DNA of 64,000 bases. It comes from Streptomyces umbrinus (lineage in GTDB: Bacteria > Actinomycetota > Actinomycetes > Streptomycetales > Streptomycetaceae). A model generated the notes under the pieces. The model had not been told where the DNA came from, did not search any database, and saw nothing but the letters and a program-made list of their open reading frames with translations. This document shows, in pieces, positions 17,238-25,981 of this stretch. A program made the translations under genes and the position numbers. Within the stretch, counting starts at the first letter, position 1, and every line of letters starts with the position of its first letter. The stretch lies in contig NZ_JAUSZI010000002.1 in NCBI RefSeq assembly GCF_030817415.1, forward strand, positions 10,267,501 through 10,331,500, written 5' to 3'.

Positions 17238-18263
17238 TCATGCCCGCAGCCAGGCGTCCTCCGCCGCGTAGTCGAAGAGGTCGCCGTAGTTCTGGAACAT
17301 CTTCGGGTACGCCTCCCGCCAGTCCCGCCCCGCCAGTTGCTGCTCGATCCAGGCGACCGTGTCGGGCAGCGTCTCCGCGTACCGCGCCACCGCCCGGTAC
17401 CCCAACTCCCGTTCGGCGGCCGTCATGTCGCAGACCACCGGGTGCGGAACGGACCACGGGGTGTCGCCCACGGTCTCGGCGGGCGCGGGTCCGTCGACCA
17501 GGACGCTCTCGGTCTCGACACCCATCACCGCGTCGACGGCGACGGCGATCTCCGCCACCGTGGGCGCGTCGGGATCGACGGCGTTCAGGACCCGGGCGCC
17601 GGGCTTCCGCGCGGCCAGCCGGACGAGCTCCGCGATGTTGTGGACGCTCGCCGGATGGAAGCGGCTCTCCCCGCCGTACGCGAGTACACGCCGACGCCGG
17701 CCGTCCAGGTTGCGTTTGACGAAGTACAGCTCACGCGGGGTACGGCAGTGCGGCCCGTGGATCGCTCCCGCGCGCAACAGCGTGGTCGGCAACTCGTCGG
17801 CGACGGCGAGGAGTTCACGCTCCAGACCGGCCTTGCGGGTGCTGTAGGAGGTTTCGCCGGGCGCGATGGTCCGCTGCTTCTCCGACAGGGGCACCGGATA
17901 CTCCGGGAACCCGTCGGGCTGCTCCTGCGTATCGAAGTTGCGGCCCTTGTCGTCCTCGTACACCGACAGGCTTGAGACCACCACGGCCGATCCGACGCGA
18001 CCGGCCAGATTCGTCAACTGCCGTACGTGCTCGGGCCCGTAGGCCACCATGTCCACCAGTACGTCGCAGCCGTCTCCGACCGCGGCGGCCAGGGCGGAGT
18101 CGTCCGTGCGGTCCGCCCGGGCCGTCCGTACCCCGTCGGGCCAGGACCCGTCCCGTCCGCCGCCGCGTGAGACGGCCGTCACCTCCCAGCCGTCCGTGGC
18201 GAGCGCCCCCACGGCCACCCGCCCGATCTGTCCCGTCGCTCCGATCACCACAGCTCGTCCCAT
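17238..18263 (-). CDS. NAD(P)-dependent epimerase/dehydratase family protein
   Basis: A 341-residue extended SDR protein with the Rossmann motif GATGQIG at residues 8-14 (MGRAVVIGATGQIGRVAVGA) and an STRKAGLE segment in place of the usual YxxxK. The YSTRK tyrosine-lysine pair (Y-S-T-R-K) keeps the catalytic spacing. The substrate is not evident; related Streptomyces proteins are annotated as reductases of sugars or secondary metabolites. ATG start at 18263. It is monocistronic between convergent and divergent neighbours. Confidence 0.75.
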   Translation of the reverse strand: MGRAVVIGATGQIGRVAVGALATDGWEVTAVSRGGGRDGSWPDGVRTARADRTDDSALAAAVGDGCDVLVDMVAYGPEHVRQLTNLAGRVGSAVVVSSLSVYEDDKGRNFDTQEQPDGFPEYPVPLSEKQRTIAPGETSYSTRKAGLERELLAVADELPTTLLRAGAIHGPHCRTPRELYFVKRNLDGRRRRVLAYGGESRFHPASVHNIAELVRLAARKPGARVLNAVDPDAPTVAEIAVAVDAVMGVETESVLVDGPAPAETVGDTPWSVPHPVVCDMTAAERELGYRAVARYAETLPDTVAWIEQQLAGRDWREAYPKMFQNYGDLFDYAAEDAWLRA

Positions 18264-18353
18264 GGGGCGACCGTAGGGCCCCGGCCGCCGGGATCCCAGT
18301 GCATTAGCTGTGGGCAGATCGTCCCGGCTCGGCGGACGCCGGTCCGGTGACGG

Positions 18354-19082
18354 TCACCTCAGCGGCATACGGGGGAACTTGCGCTTCGCCAGTGCCGCCT
18401 TCTCGGCGGCCTCCTCCGCCTTGACGACGGCCGCGTACCGGTCGACGTACTCCTGCTCGGAGAGGGTGAGGATCGCGTACATGATCTCGTCGGTGATGGC
18501 GCGCAGGATCGCCTTCTCGTTCTCCATGCCGGCGTAGCGGGAGAATTCGAGGGGCTCCCCGAAGCGGATCGACACGGGGTGGATCTTGGGGATCTTGCGG
18601 CCCGGGGGCTGGGCCTCGAAGGTGCCGATCATCGCGCACGGGATGACCGGGACCCCGGCCCTGAGAGCCATCACCGCGACGCCGACCTTGCCCTTGTAGA
18701 GGCGGCCGTCGTGCGAGCGCGTGCCCTCCGGGTAGATGCCGAGCAGCTCGTCCTTGCTCAGCACGCCGAGGCCCTCGCGGATGGCCGCCTGCCCCGCGTC
18801 CTTGCCGGAGCGGTCCACCGGGATCTGCCCGGCGCTGCGGAAGAAGGCCGCCGTCAGCCGGCCTCTGACGCCCGGGCCCGTGAAGTACTCGGCCTTGGCG
18901 AGGAACGTGATGCGCCGCTTGAGGATCGCGGGCATCAGGAAGTGGTCCGAGAACGACAGGTGATTGCCTGCGACGATGGCCGCACCCGTCGCCGGTACGT
19001 GCTCCAGCCCCTCGATCCGAGGGCGGAAGACCAGCCGCAACAGCGGTCCCAGAATCACGTACTTGAGAACGTAATAGAACAA
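18354..19082 (-). CDS. 1-acyl-sn-glycerol-3-phosphate acyltransferase (PlsC-like)
   Basis: The best start is a TTG at 19082 with a GGAGC ribosome site, giving FYYVLKYVILGPLLRLVFRP and 242 residues; an upstream ATG at 19115 adds an atypical leader. PlsC motifs are present: NHLSFSDHF (HX4D catalytic pair), a PVDRSGK segment, and YPEGTRSHDG (glycerol-phosphate binding), followed by VPVIPCAMIGT. It acylates lysophosphatidic acid at the membrane in phospholipid synthesis. The C-terminal 40 residues form a charged helix rich in alanine, lysine and glutamate. Confidence 0.88.
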   Translation of the reverse strand: MFYYVLKYVILGPLLRLVFRPRIEGLEHVPATGAAIVAGNHLSFSDHFLMPAILKRRITFLAKAEYFTGPGVRGRLTAAFFRSAGQIPVDRSGKDAGQAAIREGLGVLSKDELLGIYPEGTRSHDGRLYKGKVGVAVMALRAGVPVIPCAMIGTFEAQPPGRKIPKIHPVSIRFGEPLEFSRYAGMENEKAILRAITDEIMYAILTLSEQEYVDRYAAVVKAEEAAEKAALAKRKFPRMPLR

Positions 19083-19237
19083 GGGGTCGCTCCTCACTTC
19101 ACAGGATCGGCTCAACCGCCGCGTTCTGGCTGGTCAACAGGTGTGCTGCGGGACGCCAGTGTATGTGCAGAGGCGGATCTCCGTAACCGTCTCCGAACGC
19201 ACTCATGCTGCCCCGCTGCCCTCTTCCGGACCACCCG

Positions 19238-20446
19238 TCAGGGCAGTACCTGGCTCGATCCTGCCGCGTCGCCGCTGCCCAACTGGTCGGCCAGGCAGGC
19301 GAGATACAGCGCCATGGTGGTCCGGTGCTCCCTCAGGGGGCGGCCGGTGATCTGCTCGATCTTGTTCATGCGGTAGACCACGGTGTTGCGGTGGACGTGC
19401 AGGGCCGCGGACGCCCGTACGAGGTTGAAGCCGTTCTCGCACCACGCGGTGATCGTGTCGCGGAGCACCGGCCAGTCCGGCTGGGCGCGCAGGTCCGTGG
19501 CGGTCAGGGCGAGCAGGCGGCTGCGCGCGGGCTGGCCGACCGTGGCCAGGACCTGGTGGACCCGCAGATCGGTGATCAGGTGGACGGGGGCGCGGCCCGC
19601 CAGCCGGGCGCCGAGGCGCAGCGCGTCGCACGCGTCCTGGTACGAGTCGTGCAGGGCGCCGACCGAGGCGGCCGGTTCGCCGATCCCCGCGCGGGCCGTG
19701 AGGCCGCCCTGCGTGGCGATCAGGTCGGTGACGCGCCGGCAGCCGACGGACAGGGCGTCCTCGGGCTGGTCGGGCTGGAGCCGGTGCAGTACGCCGATCC
19801 AGCCGGGAGCCGTCGTGGCGATGATGTCCTGCGGGTCGGCGAACACCTCGCGGACCGTGCGGAGCAGTTCCGAGCGGACCAGCGCCATGTCCCGGGTCGG
19901 CGTGCCGTGCCGACGGCCGCCGGTGTCCGGCACGGTCACCTCGAAGGCCACCGCGACCCGCCGCAACCGCAGATCGAAGCCCAGCTCGGCGGCCCGGAAG
20001 ACGAGGAAGTCACCCTCCACCACCTGCGGGTCGTACGAGGCGATGTCGGCCAGCAGCTTCTCCGCCGCTCGCTCGGCGAGCAGCCGCGAGCGGAGCATCA
20101 CCGACTCCCGGAGCAGGATCTCCGTCTGCCGCTTCACCAGCAGTCCGAAGCGGCGCACCTGGGCGGGCGTACCGGTGATCCCGACCGTCCCCACCGCCTG
20201 CCCGTCGGTGACCAGCGGCAGCGTGACACCCGGGCGTACGCCCTGCAGCAGATGGGCCTGCGACGCGTTGTGCGTGGCCGGTTCCTGTGTACGGATCACC
20301 TCGACGGACGCCTCGTGGAACGTGCCGACCCGGTGGGTGTCGCCGCTGCCGATGACCATCCCGTCCGCGTCGGTGATCAGCACGTTGAAGCCGATGACCG
20401 CGGAGGTGTCCCCGGCGATCTCCTGGGCGAGTGACGGACTCAGCAC
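19238..20446 (-). CDS. CdaR/PucR-family transcriptional activator
   Basis: The GTG at 20446 follows GGGAGG and gives 402 residues. Order: an N-terminal diacid-recognition-like domain (about 1-135, VLSPSLAQEIAGDTSAVIGF), a GGDEF-like middle (about 150-290) and a C-terminal PucR helix-turn-helix (NLVRASAALHVHRNTVVYRM). Relatives sense small carboxylates or amino acids and activate catabolic genes. It is divergent from the amino-acid ABC transporter/oxidase operon, which is its most likely target. Confidence 0.85.
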   Translation of the reverse strand: MLSPSLAQEIAGDTSAVIGFNVLITDADGMVIGSGDTHRVGTFHEASVEVIRTQEPATHNASQAHLLQGVRPGVTLPLVTDGQAVGTVGITGTPAQVRRFGLLVKRQTEILLRESVMLRSRLLAERAAEKLLADIASYDPQVVEGDFLVFRAAELGFDLRLRRVAVAFEVTVPDTGGRRHGTPTRDMALVRSELLRTVREVFADPQDIIATTAPGWIGVLHRLQPDQPEDALSVGCRRVTDLIATQGGLTARAGIGEPAASVGALHDSYQDACDALRLGARLAGRAPVHLITDLRVHQVLATVGQPARSRLLALTATDLRAQPDWPVLRDTITAWCENGFNLVRASAALHVHRNTVVYRMNKIEQITGRPLREHRTTMALYLACLADQLGSGDAAGSSQVLP

Positions 20447-20468
20447 GGGCGTTCCTCCCGTCGAGGGG

Positions 20469-20593
20469 ACATCCCGGGAACATCCCGGGACGGACCGGGG
20501 ACGGACCTGGGGTGGATCGACGATGGATCCGAGGTGTCGAAGTGGACGCACCGTACAGCAGACCGCGCGATTTCGGCCGCAAGTTCGTACGAA
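20469..20593. promoter_or_regulatory. Candidate operators in the CdaR/transporter intergenic region
   Basis: ACATCCCGGGA occurs twice in tandem (20469-20479, 20480-20490), and a 10-base perfect palindrome TTCGTACGAA lies at 20584-20593. Either could bind the divergent regulator. No clear promoter boxes were recognised. Confidence 0.4.
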
Positions 20594-20722
20594 GTGAACG
20601 GTGACGCACGACCGGCCTGTCCCTAGCGTATGAGCCCATCACATCCCCGCCGGGGGCACAGCGCGGTGAACGGCGGGCCCCTTCACTGCCGATACCCGTG
20701 CCGTTACGGAAGGCCCAAGCCG

Positions 20723-21655
20723 ATGATCCGTGTGCGCTCACTTGTCGCTGTTCTGTCAGCGATGCTCCTGATACCGGCGGTCGCCGGCTGTGGTTCGGAC
20801 GGCGACGACGAACCGAAGAACGTGTCCGCGAAGACCGCCGCCCTGGGCACGATCACGCCAGGCGTGATCAAGGTCGCCGTCCAGCCGTACGCGCCCTACA
20901 CCAGCGTCCAGGGCGACAGGATCGTCGGCCTGGACGGCGACATCCTCGCCTACGCGGCCAAGAAGCTCGGCCTTGAGGTCAAGCCCCAGGTGACGGACTT
21001 CGCGGGCATGCTCGCCGGAGTGCAGTCGCGCCGCGTGGACATCACCATCGGCGGCGTCGCCTGGTCCGCCGACCGTCAGAAACAGGGCCTGTTCACCGAC
21101 CCGCCCTATTACTCGCCCCCGGCGATGGCCGTACGGTCCGGCAAGACGTACAAGACGGTCGACGACCTGAAGGGCCTGCAGCTCGGGACGGTCGAGGGGT
21201 ACGTCTGGGTCAAGTCCATCCAGGCCGTGCCCGGCGCCGAACTGCACGCCTACCCCGACGCCAACGGCGTGTTCGACGACCTCGGCGCGGGCCGCGTGGA
21301 CGTCGGCTTCCTCGACCCGCTGATCATCATCGCGGCGCAGAAGGAACGCCCGGAGCTGAAGATCGACACCCAGTACATGACGCCGCCGACCGCCGCACAG
21401 GTCAAGGCGAAGCCGGCGTACGAGTACTTCCAGCCGTACCAGACCGGCTTCTACCTGCCCAAGAAGGCCACCAAGCTGGAGAAGGCCGTCTCCGCGCAGA
21501 TCGACGCCATGTACGAGAACGGCGAGCTGGAGAAACTCGTCAAGAAGTACGGCGGCGACCCCGAGCAGTTCCTCAAGCCCTCCGCCGACGTCGCCACAGC
21601 GCGCCGGGGAGTGGACCGGCCTCAGGACTGGACACCCCCGTCCATCGCGCAGTGA
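20723..21655 (+). CDS. ABC transporter substrate-binding lipoprotein, polar amino acid type
   Basis: The ATG at 20723 begins a lipoprotein signal (MIRVRSLVAVLSAMLLIPAV) with lipobox VAGC. The 310-residue protein is a family 3 solute-binding protein: VIKVAVQPYAPYT, GDILAYAAKKLGL, GMLAGVQSRRVDITIGG, and a DLKGLQLGTVEGY hinge. It captures an amino acid outside the membrane for the permease/ATPase pair encoded directly downstream. The ligand is not determined; neighbours suggest a basic amino acid or derivative. Confidence 0.88.
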   Translation: MIRVRSLVAVLSAMLLIPAVAGCGSDGDDEPKNVSAKTAALGTITPGVIKVAVQPYAPYTSVQGDRIVGLDGDILAYAAKKLGLEVKPQVTDFAGMLAGVQSRRVDITIGGVAWSADRQKQGLFTDPPYYSPPAMAVRSGKTYKTVDDLKGLQLGTVEGYVWVKSIQAVPGAELHAYPDANGVFDDLGAGRVDVGFLDPLIIIAAQKERPELKIDTQYMTPPTAAQVKAKPAYEYFQPYQTGFYLPKKATKLEKAVSAQIDAMYENGELEKLVKKYGGDPEQFLKPSADVATARRGVDRPQDWTPPSIAQ

Positions 21656-21669
21656 GGGGAGGAACATCC

Positions 21670-22437
21670 ATGAACGACATCGCCTCCGGCCTCTTCCAGG
21701 TCCCCTGGTCCGAATACCGGCCCGACCTCCTCGACGCGCTCTGGCGCACCGTCTCCTACACGGCTGTGAGCTTCGTCGGCGCGGTCGCCCTCGGTCTCGC
21801 GGTGGCACTGCTGCGGCTGAGCAAGGCATGGCCCGCGCGGGCCGTCGCAGCCGTCTACACCGAGGTCTTCAAGAACGTCCCGCTGCTGGCCATCATCTTC
21901 CTGACCTACTTCGGCCTGGCCTCGGCCGGGCTGCGGCTGGACGTGTTCACGGCCGGCTGTCTGAGCCTCGTCGTCTTCTACGCCGCCTACCTGTCCGAGA
22001 TCTTCCGCTCCGCGATCAGCGGCGTACATGCCGGACAGACCGAGGCGGGCGAGGCGCTCGGGCTCGGCAGGACCGGCATCTTCAGCCACATCGTCCTGCC
22101 ACAGGCGCTGAGGCAGGCGCTGCCCGGCACCAACACCATGCTGGTCGACCTGCTGAAGTCCACCTCGCTGCTCGTCACCGTCTCCGCGGCCGAGCTGATG
22201 TCCGAGGGACGGCTCATCACGTCGGCCACCTTCCGGGCACTGGAGGTCTACCTGGTCATCTCGGCCATCTACTTCGCCCTCTGCTACCCGCTCTCCCAGC
22301 TCCTCCTGCTGCTGGAGCGGAAGGTGCGGGCGGGCGTCCCGCTGTCCCCGTGGCGCCGGCGCCGGATGCGGGCGGCCCGCGCGCTGCTCGCGAGCGACCT
22401 CGTCGTGGACGCCGACCGGAAGGAGGCGACGGTATGA
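21670..22437 (+). CDS. Amino acid ABC transporter permease (HisM/GlnP type)
   Basis: MNDIASGLF at 21670, behind GGGGAGGA, starts a 255-residue permease. It has five or so membrane segments, the family signature KNVPLLAIIFLTYFGLA, and an EAA loop (AGQTEAGEALGLGRTGIFSH, then IVLPQALRQALPG) that docks the ATPase. It begins 14 bases after the binding-protein stop, and its stop overlaps the ATPase ATG. Confidence 0.9.
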   Translation: MNDIASGLFQVPWSEYRPDLLDALWRTVSYTAVSFVGAVALGLAVALLRLSKAWPARAVAAVYTEVFKNVPLLAIIFLTYFGLASAGLRLDVFTAGCLSLVVFYAAYLSEIFRSAISGVHAGQTEAGEALGLGRTGIFSHIVLPQALRQALPGTNTMLVDLLKSTSLLVTVSAAELMSEGRLITSATFRALEVYLVISAIYFALCYPLSQLLLLLERKVRAGVPLSPWRRRRMRAARALLASDLVVDADRKEATV

Positions 22438-23240
22438 CCGAGCCCGTCACCACCACGAAGACCACTGAGCCCACGGCCGAGTCTCCGGCTCCCGACGCGG
22501 TCGTACGGATCGACGGGCTGAGCAAGTCCTTCGACGGCCGCCTCGTGCTCGACGACGTCCACCTGGAGGTCGGCCGCGGCCGCATCGTGAGCGTCATCGG
22601 CCAGAGCGGTGGCGGCAAGACGACCCTGATGCGCTGCGTCAACCTCCTCGAACGGCCGGACAAGGGCACGGTCGAGGTCGCCGGAGAGATCGTCCATCAA
22701 GGCGGCCGTACGGTCTGCCGCGACCTGGCCCGGCTGCGTCGCACCGTCGGCATGGTCTTCCAGCGGTTCCACCTGTTCCCGCACCTCACGGCCGTCGAGA
22801 ACGTCGTCCTCGCCCAGCGCAAGGCGGGCATCCCCGAACAGGAGGCGCTGGAACGGGCCGTCGCCCTGCTGCGCCGGGTCAAGGTCGCCCACCGCGCCCT
22901 CGCCCACCCCGACCAGCTCTCCGGCGGCGAGCAGCAGCGAGTCGCCATCGCCCGGGCCCTCGCGCTCAAGCCCGAGGTGCTCCTCTTCGACGAACCCACG
23001 TCCTCCCTGGACCCGGAGGCCACCCGGGAGGTACTGAGCGTGATGCGCGAACTCGCCGCGGACGGGATGACCATGCTGCTGGTGACCCACGAACTGCCTT
23101 TCGCCCGCGAGGTGGCCGACCACGTCGTCTTCGTCGACGGCGGCCGGATCGTGGAGGAGGGCAGGCCCGAGGACGTCCTCGACAGCCCCGCCCAGGCCCG
23201 TACCCGGGAGTTCCTCGCCTCGTACGGAACCGCGTCATGA
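22434..23240 (+). CDS. Amino acid ABC transporter ATP-binding protein (GlnQ/HisP type)
   Basis: A 268-residue ATPase starting at the ATGA overlap. A 25-residue threonine/glutamate-rich leader precedes the nucleotide-binding domain: Walker A GQSGGGKTT, Q-loop VFQRFHLFPHLT, signature LSGGEQQRVAIARAL, Walker B VLLFDEPTSSLD and switch histidine VTHELPFA. It powers the upstream permease. Its TGA overlaps the ATG of the oxidase gene. Confidence 0.93.
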   Translation: MTEPVTTTKTTEPTAESPAPDAVVRIDGLSKSFDGRLVLDDVHLEVGRGRIVSVIGQSGGGKTTLMRCVNLLERPDKGTVEVAGEIVHQGGRTVCRDLARLRRTVGMVFQRFHLFPHLTAVENVVLAQRKAGIPEQEALERAVALLRRVKVAHRALAHPDQLSGGEQQRVAIARALALKPEVLLFDEPTSSLDPEATREVLSVMRELAADGMTMLLVTHELPFAREVADHVVFVDGGRIVEEGRPEDVLDSPAQARTREFLASYGTAS

Positions 23241-24544
23241 CCGCTGCGTCCACCGCGGCCGGTACCAGGGGACCGGTCGGCGACCACCCCGTCGTGGTCG
23301 TCGGAGGAGGCGTCGTCGGACTGTGCACGGCGTACTACCTGGCCGTGGCCGGTGTCCCCGTGGAGGTCGTCGAGCGGCGCGGCCTCGGCTCCGGGGTGTC
23401 CCGGGGCAACGCCGGCTGGGTCTGCCTCAGCCATTCGACACCGGTGCCCGCCCCGGGGGTCGTGCGCTACGCGTTGCGTTCGCTGGGCCGGCCCGACTCG
23501 CCGCTCTATCTGCGGCCGTTGCCGGACCCGGCGTTCGTACGGTGGCTGTGGCGGTTCTGGCGCAGCAGCACACCGGCCGCCTTCCGGCGCGGCTACGCGG
23601 CGATCGCCGAGCTCAACCAGGACACCTTCGACCTCTTCGACGGTCTGCGCGAGGCCGGGGTCGACACGACGCTGACCCGGCCCGGCATGGTGCACGCCTT
23701 CCTGTCGGCTACCGAGGCCCGGCACCATCTCGCGGTCCAGCGGGAGATGGCGGACGGCCGTTACCCGATGCCCGACGACGTGACCACGGGTCCCGAGGCG
23801 CGCCTGCTGGACGACGCACTGTCGTCCCGGGTGCGGGCGGCCTATCTCGTCGAGGGGGAGGGCGTGGTCGACCCCGAGGCGTTCGCCCGGGCGCTCGGTG
23901 AGGCACTGGCGACCCTGGGCGTGAAGGTCCACGAGAACGCGGAGGCGACCGGATTCCGGTCCTCGGGCGGGCAGGTCACCGCGCTGCGCACCGCCCAGGG
24001 CGAGATTCCCTGCTCAGCCGTCGTGGTCGCGGCCGGGATGCGTTCGCCGGGTCTGCTGCGTGCCCTGGGGAGTCCGTTGCCCCTCCAGGCGGGCAAGGGC
24101 TACAGCTTCTCGGTGGACCTGGATCCGGCGCCCCGGCACACGCTGTACTTCGGCGAGCGCAGGGCTGTCGCGTCGCCCATCGGCGGTACGACGCGGATCG
24201 GCGGGACGATGGAGTTGAGCGGGAACAACAACCGCCTCGACTGGCGTCGCATCGTGGCTGTCGCGCTTGCGAGTCGGCACTACCTGGGGCGCTGGTTCGA
24301 CGATCCGGACGACCTCGTCAGCCTGATCCGGGATCCCTGGGTGGGTGGGCGGCCCTTCCTTCCCGACGGGCTTCCGGTGATCGACCGGGTGCCGGGGCAC
24401 GAGAACGCGTTCGCGGCTACCGGGCACGGGATGCTTGGGGTCACGTTGGGGCCGGTCACGGGGCATCGGCTTGCCGAGTACATCCGTACGGGGCGGAGGC
24501 CCGAAGGGCTCGCGCCGTTTCGGTTCGATCGGCTTCTCCGCTGA
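23237..24544 (+). CDS. FAD-dependent amino acid oxidoreductase (DadA/DAO family)
   Basis: A 435-residue flavoprotein coupled by ATGA to the transporter ATPase. The dinucleotide fold is VVVGGGVVGLCTAYYLAVAG, the DadA-type segment is RGLGSGVSRGNAGWVC, and the C-terminal flavin-contact region is FAATGHGMLGVTLGPVTG. Family members oxidise D-amino acids or secondary amines to 2-oxo acids. Being in the transporter operon, it probably acts on the imported substrate. Confidence 0.88.
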   Translation: MTAASTAAGTRGPVGDHPVVVVGGGVVGLCTAYYLAVAGVPVEVVERRGLGSGVSRGNAGWVCLSHSTPVPAPGVVRYALRSLGRPDSPLYLRPLPDPAFVRWLWRFWRSSTPAAFRRGYAAIAELNQDTFDLFDGLREAGVDTTLTRPGMVHAFLSATEARHHLAVQREMADGRYPMPDDVTTGPEARLLDDALSSRVRAAYLVEGEGVVDPEAFARALGEALATLGVKVHENAEATGFRSSGGQVTALRTAQGEIPCSAVVVAAGMRSPGLLRALGSPLPLQAGKGYSFSVDLDPAPRHTLYFGERRAVASPIGGTTRIGGTMELSGNNNRLDWRRIVAVALASRHYLGRWFDDPDDLVSLIRDPWVGGRPFLPDGLPVIDRVPGHENAFAATGHGMLGVTLGPVTGHRLAEYIRTGRRPEGLAPFRFDRLLR

Positions 24545-24569
24545 GCCGTCGTGCCGCGGAGCGGGTCTT

Positions 24570-24748
24570 GGGGGCTTCGCCCCCTGCCCCGGTGGTTCGT
24601 TGGCCGCGGGCCGGTGGGGGCTGGTCGCGCAGTTCCCCGCGCCCCCCGCTGAGTGTCTGAAGGGGCGGCCCCTCAAGTCGGCTGAGGGGCCGCCCCCTGA
24701 AGGCCTTGGAGGGGCGCCCCCGCATCCCCGGAGGTGCGCCCCTCGCCG
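24570..24748. terminator. Stacked bidirectional terminators with a dispersed repeat copy 2
   Basis: The gap between convergent stops at 24544 and 24749 holds a GGGGGC/GCCCCC hairpin near 24572, the core repeat CGCAGTTCCCCGCGCCCC (24628-24645), a perfect 14-base-pair hairpin (24662-24675 with 24683-24696, 7-base loop), and a further GAGGGGCGC/GCGCCCCTC pair near 24709-24744. Confidence 0.75.
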
Positions 24749-25981
24749 TCAGGCCCCTTCCGTCAGGACCCTTTCCAGGGAACCCAGCGCCGTCTGGAGT
24801 TCCTCGCCCGTGATCGTCAGAGGCGGGGCGAGGCGGATCGTCGAGCCGTGGGTGTCCTTCACGAGGACCCCCTCTCGCATGAGGCGTTCGCTGATGTCGC
24901 GGCCGGTGCCGATGGCGGGGTCGATGTCGACGCCCGCCCACAGGCCGCGGGCCCGGAAGCCCTGGACGCCCTTGCCGACGAGGGCGGTCAGACCGCCCCT
25001 CAGGACGATGCCCAACTCCGCGGCCCTGCGCTGGTATTCGCCGGTCTCCAGCAGTTCCACGACGGCCGAGCCGACCGCCGCGGACAGCGGGTTGCCGCCG
25101 AACGTCGACCCGTGTTCGCCGGGGCGCAGCACCTGGAGCACATCGCGGCGGGCGACCACCGCGGAGACGGGCACGATGCCGCCGCCGAGCGCCTTGCCGA
25201 GCAGCAGCATGTCCGGGACGACGTCCTCGTGCTCGACGGCGAGCGTGCGTCCCGTACGGCCGAGGCCGGACTGGATCTCGTCCGCGATGAACAGGCAGCC
25301 GGTGCGCCGCGTCAGTTCGCGGACGCCGCGCAGATAACCGTCGTCGGGGATGACGACACCCGCCTCGCCCTGGATCGGCTCGATCAGGACGGCCGCGGTC
25401 GTCTCGTCGATCGCCGCTTCGAGCGCGGCGAGATCGTTGTACGGGACCACGCGGAAGCCCGGCGTGAAGGGGCCGAAGCCGGCGCGGGCCGTCTCGTCGG
25501 TGGAGAAGCTGACGATGGTCGTCGTACGGCCGTGGAAGTTGTCCGCGGCCACGACGATGGTCGCCTGGTCCGGTGCGACGCCCTTCACCTCGTACGCCCA
25601 CTTGCGGGCCACCTTGATGGCGCTCTCCACGGCCTCGGCGCCCGTGTTCATCGGCAGCACCATGTCCAGGCCCGTCAACTCGGCCAGGGACTCCGCGAAC
25701 TGGGCCAGCCGGTCGTTGTGGAAGGCTCGCGAGGTGAGCGTCAGCTGGTCGAGCTGCCGGTGTGCCGCCTCGATCAGCGCCGGGTGGCGGTGCCCGAAGT
25801 TGAGGGCCGAGTAGCCGGCCAGCATGTCGAGGTAGCGGCGGCCCTCGACGTCCTCGACCCAGGCGCCCTCGGCGCGCGCGACGACCACGGGCAGTGGGTG
25901 GTAGTTGTGCGCGAGGACGGGCTCCTCGGCGCGGATCAGCTCGGCGGACGAACGCAGGCAGCGGCTGGGAGCGACGGTCAT
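24749..25981 (-). CDS. rocD: Ornithine--oxo-acid aminotransferase
   Basis: The ATG at 25981 overlaps the stop of the dimethylargininase gene; it gives 410 residues. It is a class III PLP aminotransferase with MNTGAEAVESAIKVARKWAY, the aspartate segment LFIADEIQSGLGRTG, the PLP lysine in LLLGKALGGGIVP and HGSTFGGNPL. The ornithine aminotransferase type is supported by YHPLPVVVARAEGAWVEDVE near the N-terminus. It converts ornithine to glutamate semialdehyde, following arginine-type degradation by the coupled upstream gene. Confidence 0.92.
   Translation of the reverse strand: MTVAPSRCLRSSAELIRAEEPVLAHNYHPLPVVVARAEGAWVEDVEGRRYLDMLAGYSALNFGHRHPALIEAAHRQLDQLTLTSRAFHNDRLAQFAESLAELTGLDMVLPMNTGAEAVESAIKVARKWAYEVKGVAPDQATIVVAADNFHGRTTTIVSFSTDETARAGFGPFTPGFRVVPYNDLAALEAAIDETTAAVLIEPIQGEAGVVIPDDGYLRGVRELTRRTGCLFIADEIQSGLGRTGRTLAVEHEDVVPDMLLLGKALGGGIVPVSAVVARRDVLQVLRPGEHGSTFGGNPLSAAVGSAVVELLETGEYQRRAAELGIVLRGGLTALVGKGVQGFRARGLWAGVDIDPAIGTGRDISERLMREGVLVKDTHGSTIRLAPPLTITGEELQTALGSLERVLTEGA

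Noticed and set aside
19203..19631. Separate minus-strand ORF at the end of the CdaR-type gene
   Set aside because: It overlaps the helix-turn-helix coding region in another frame and is proline/arginine-rich.
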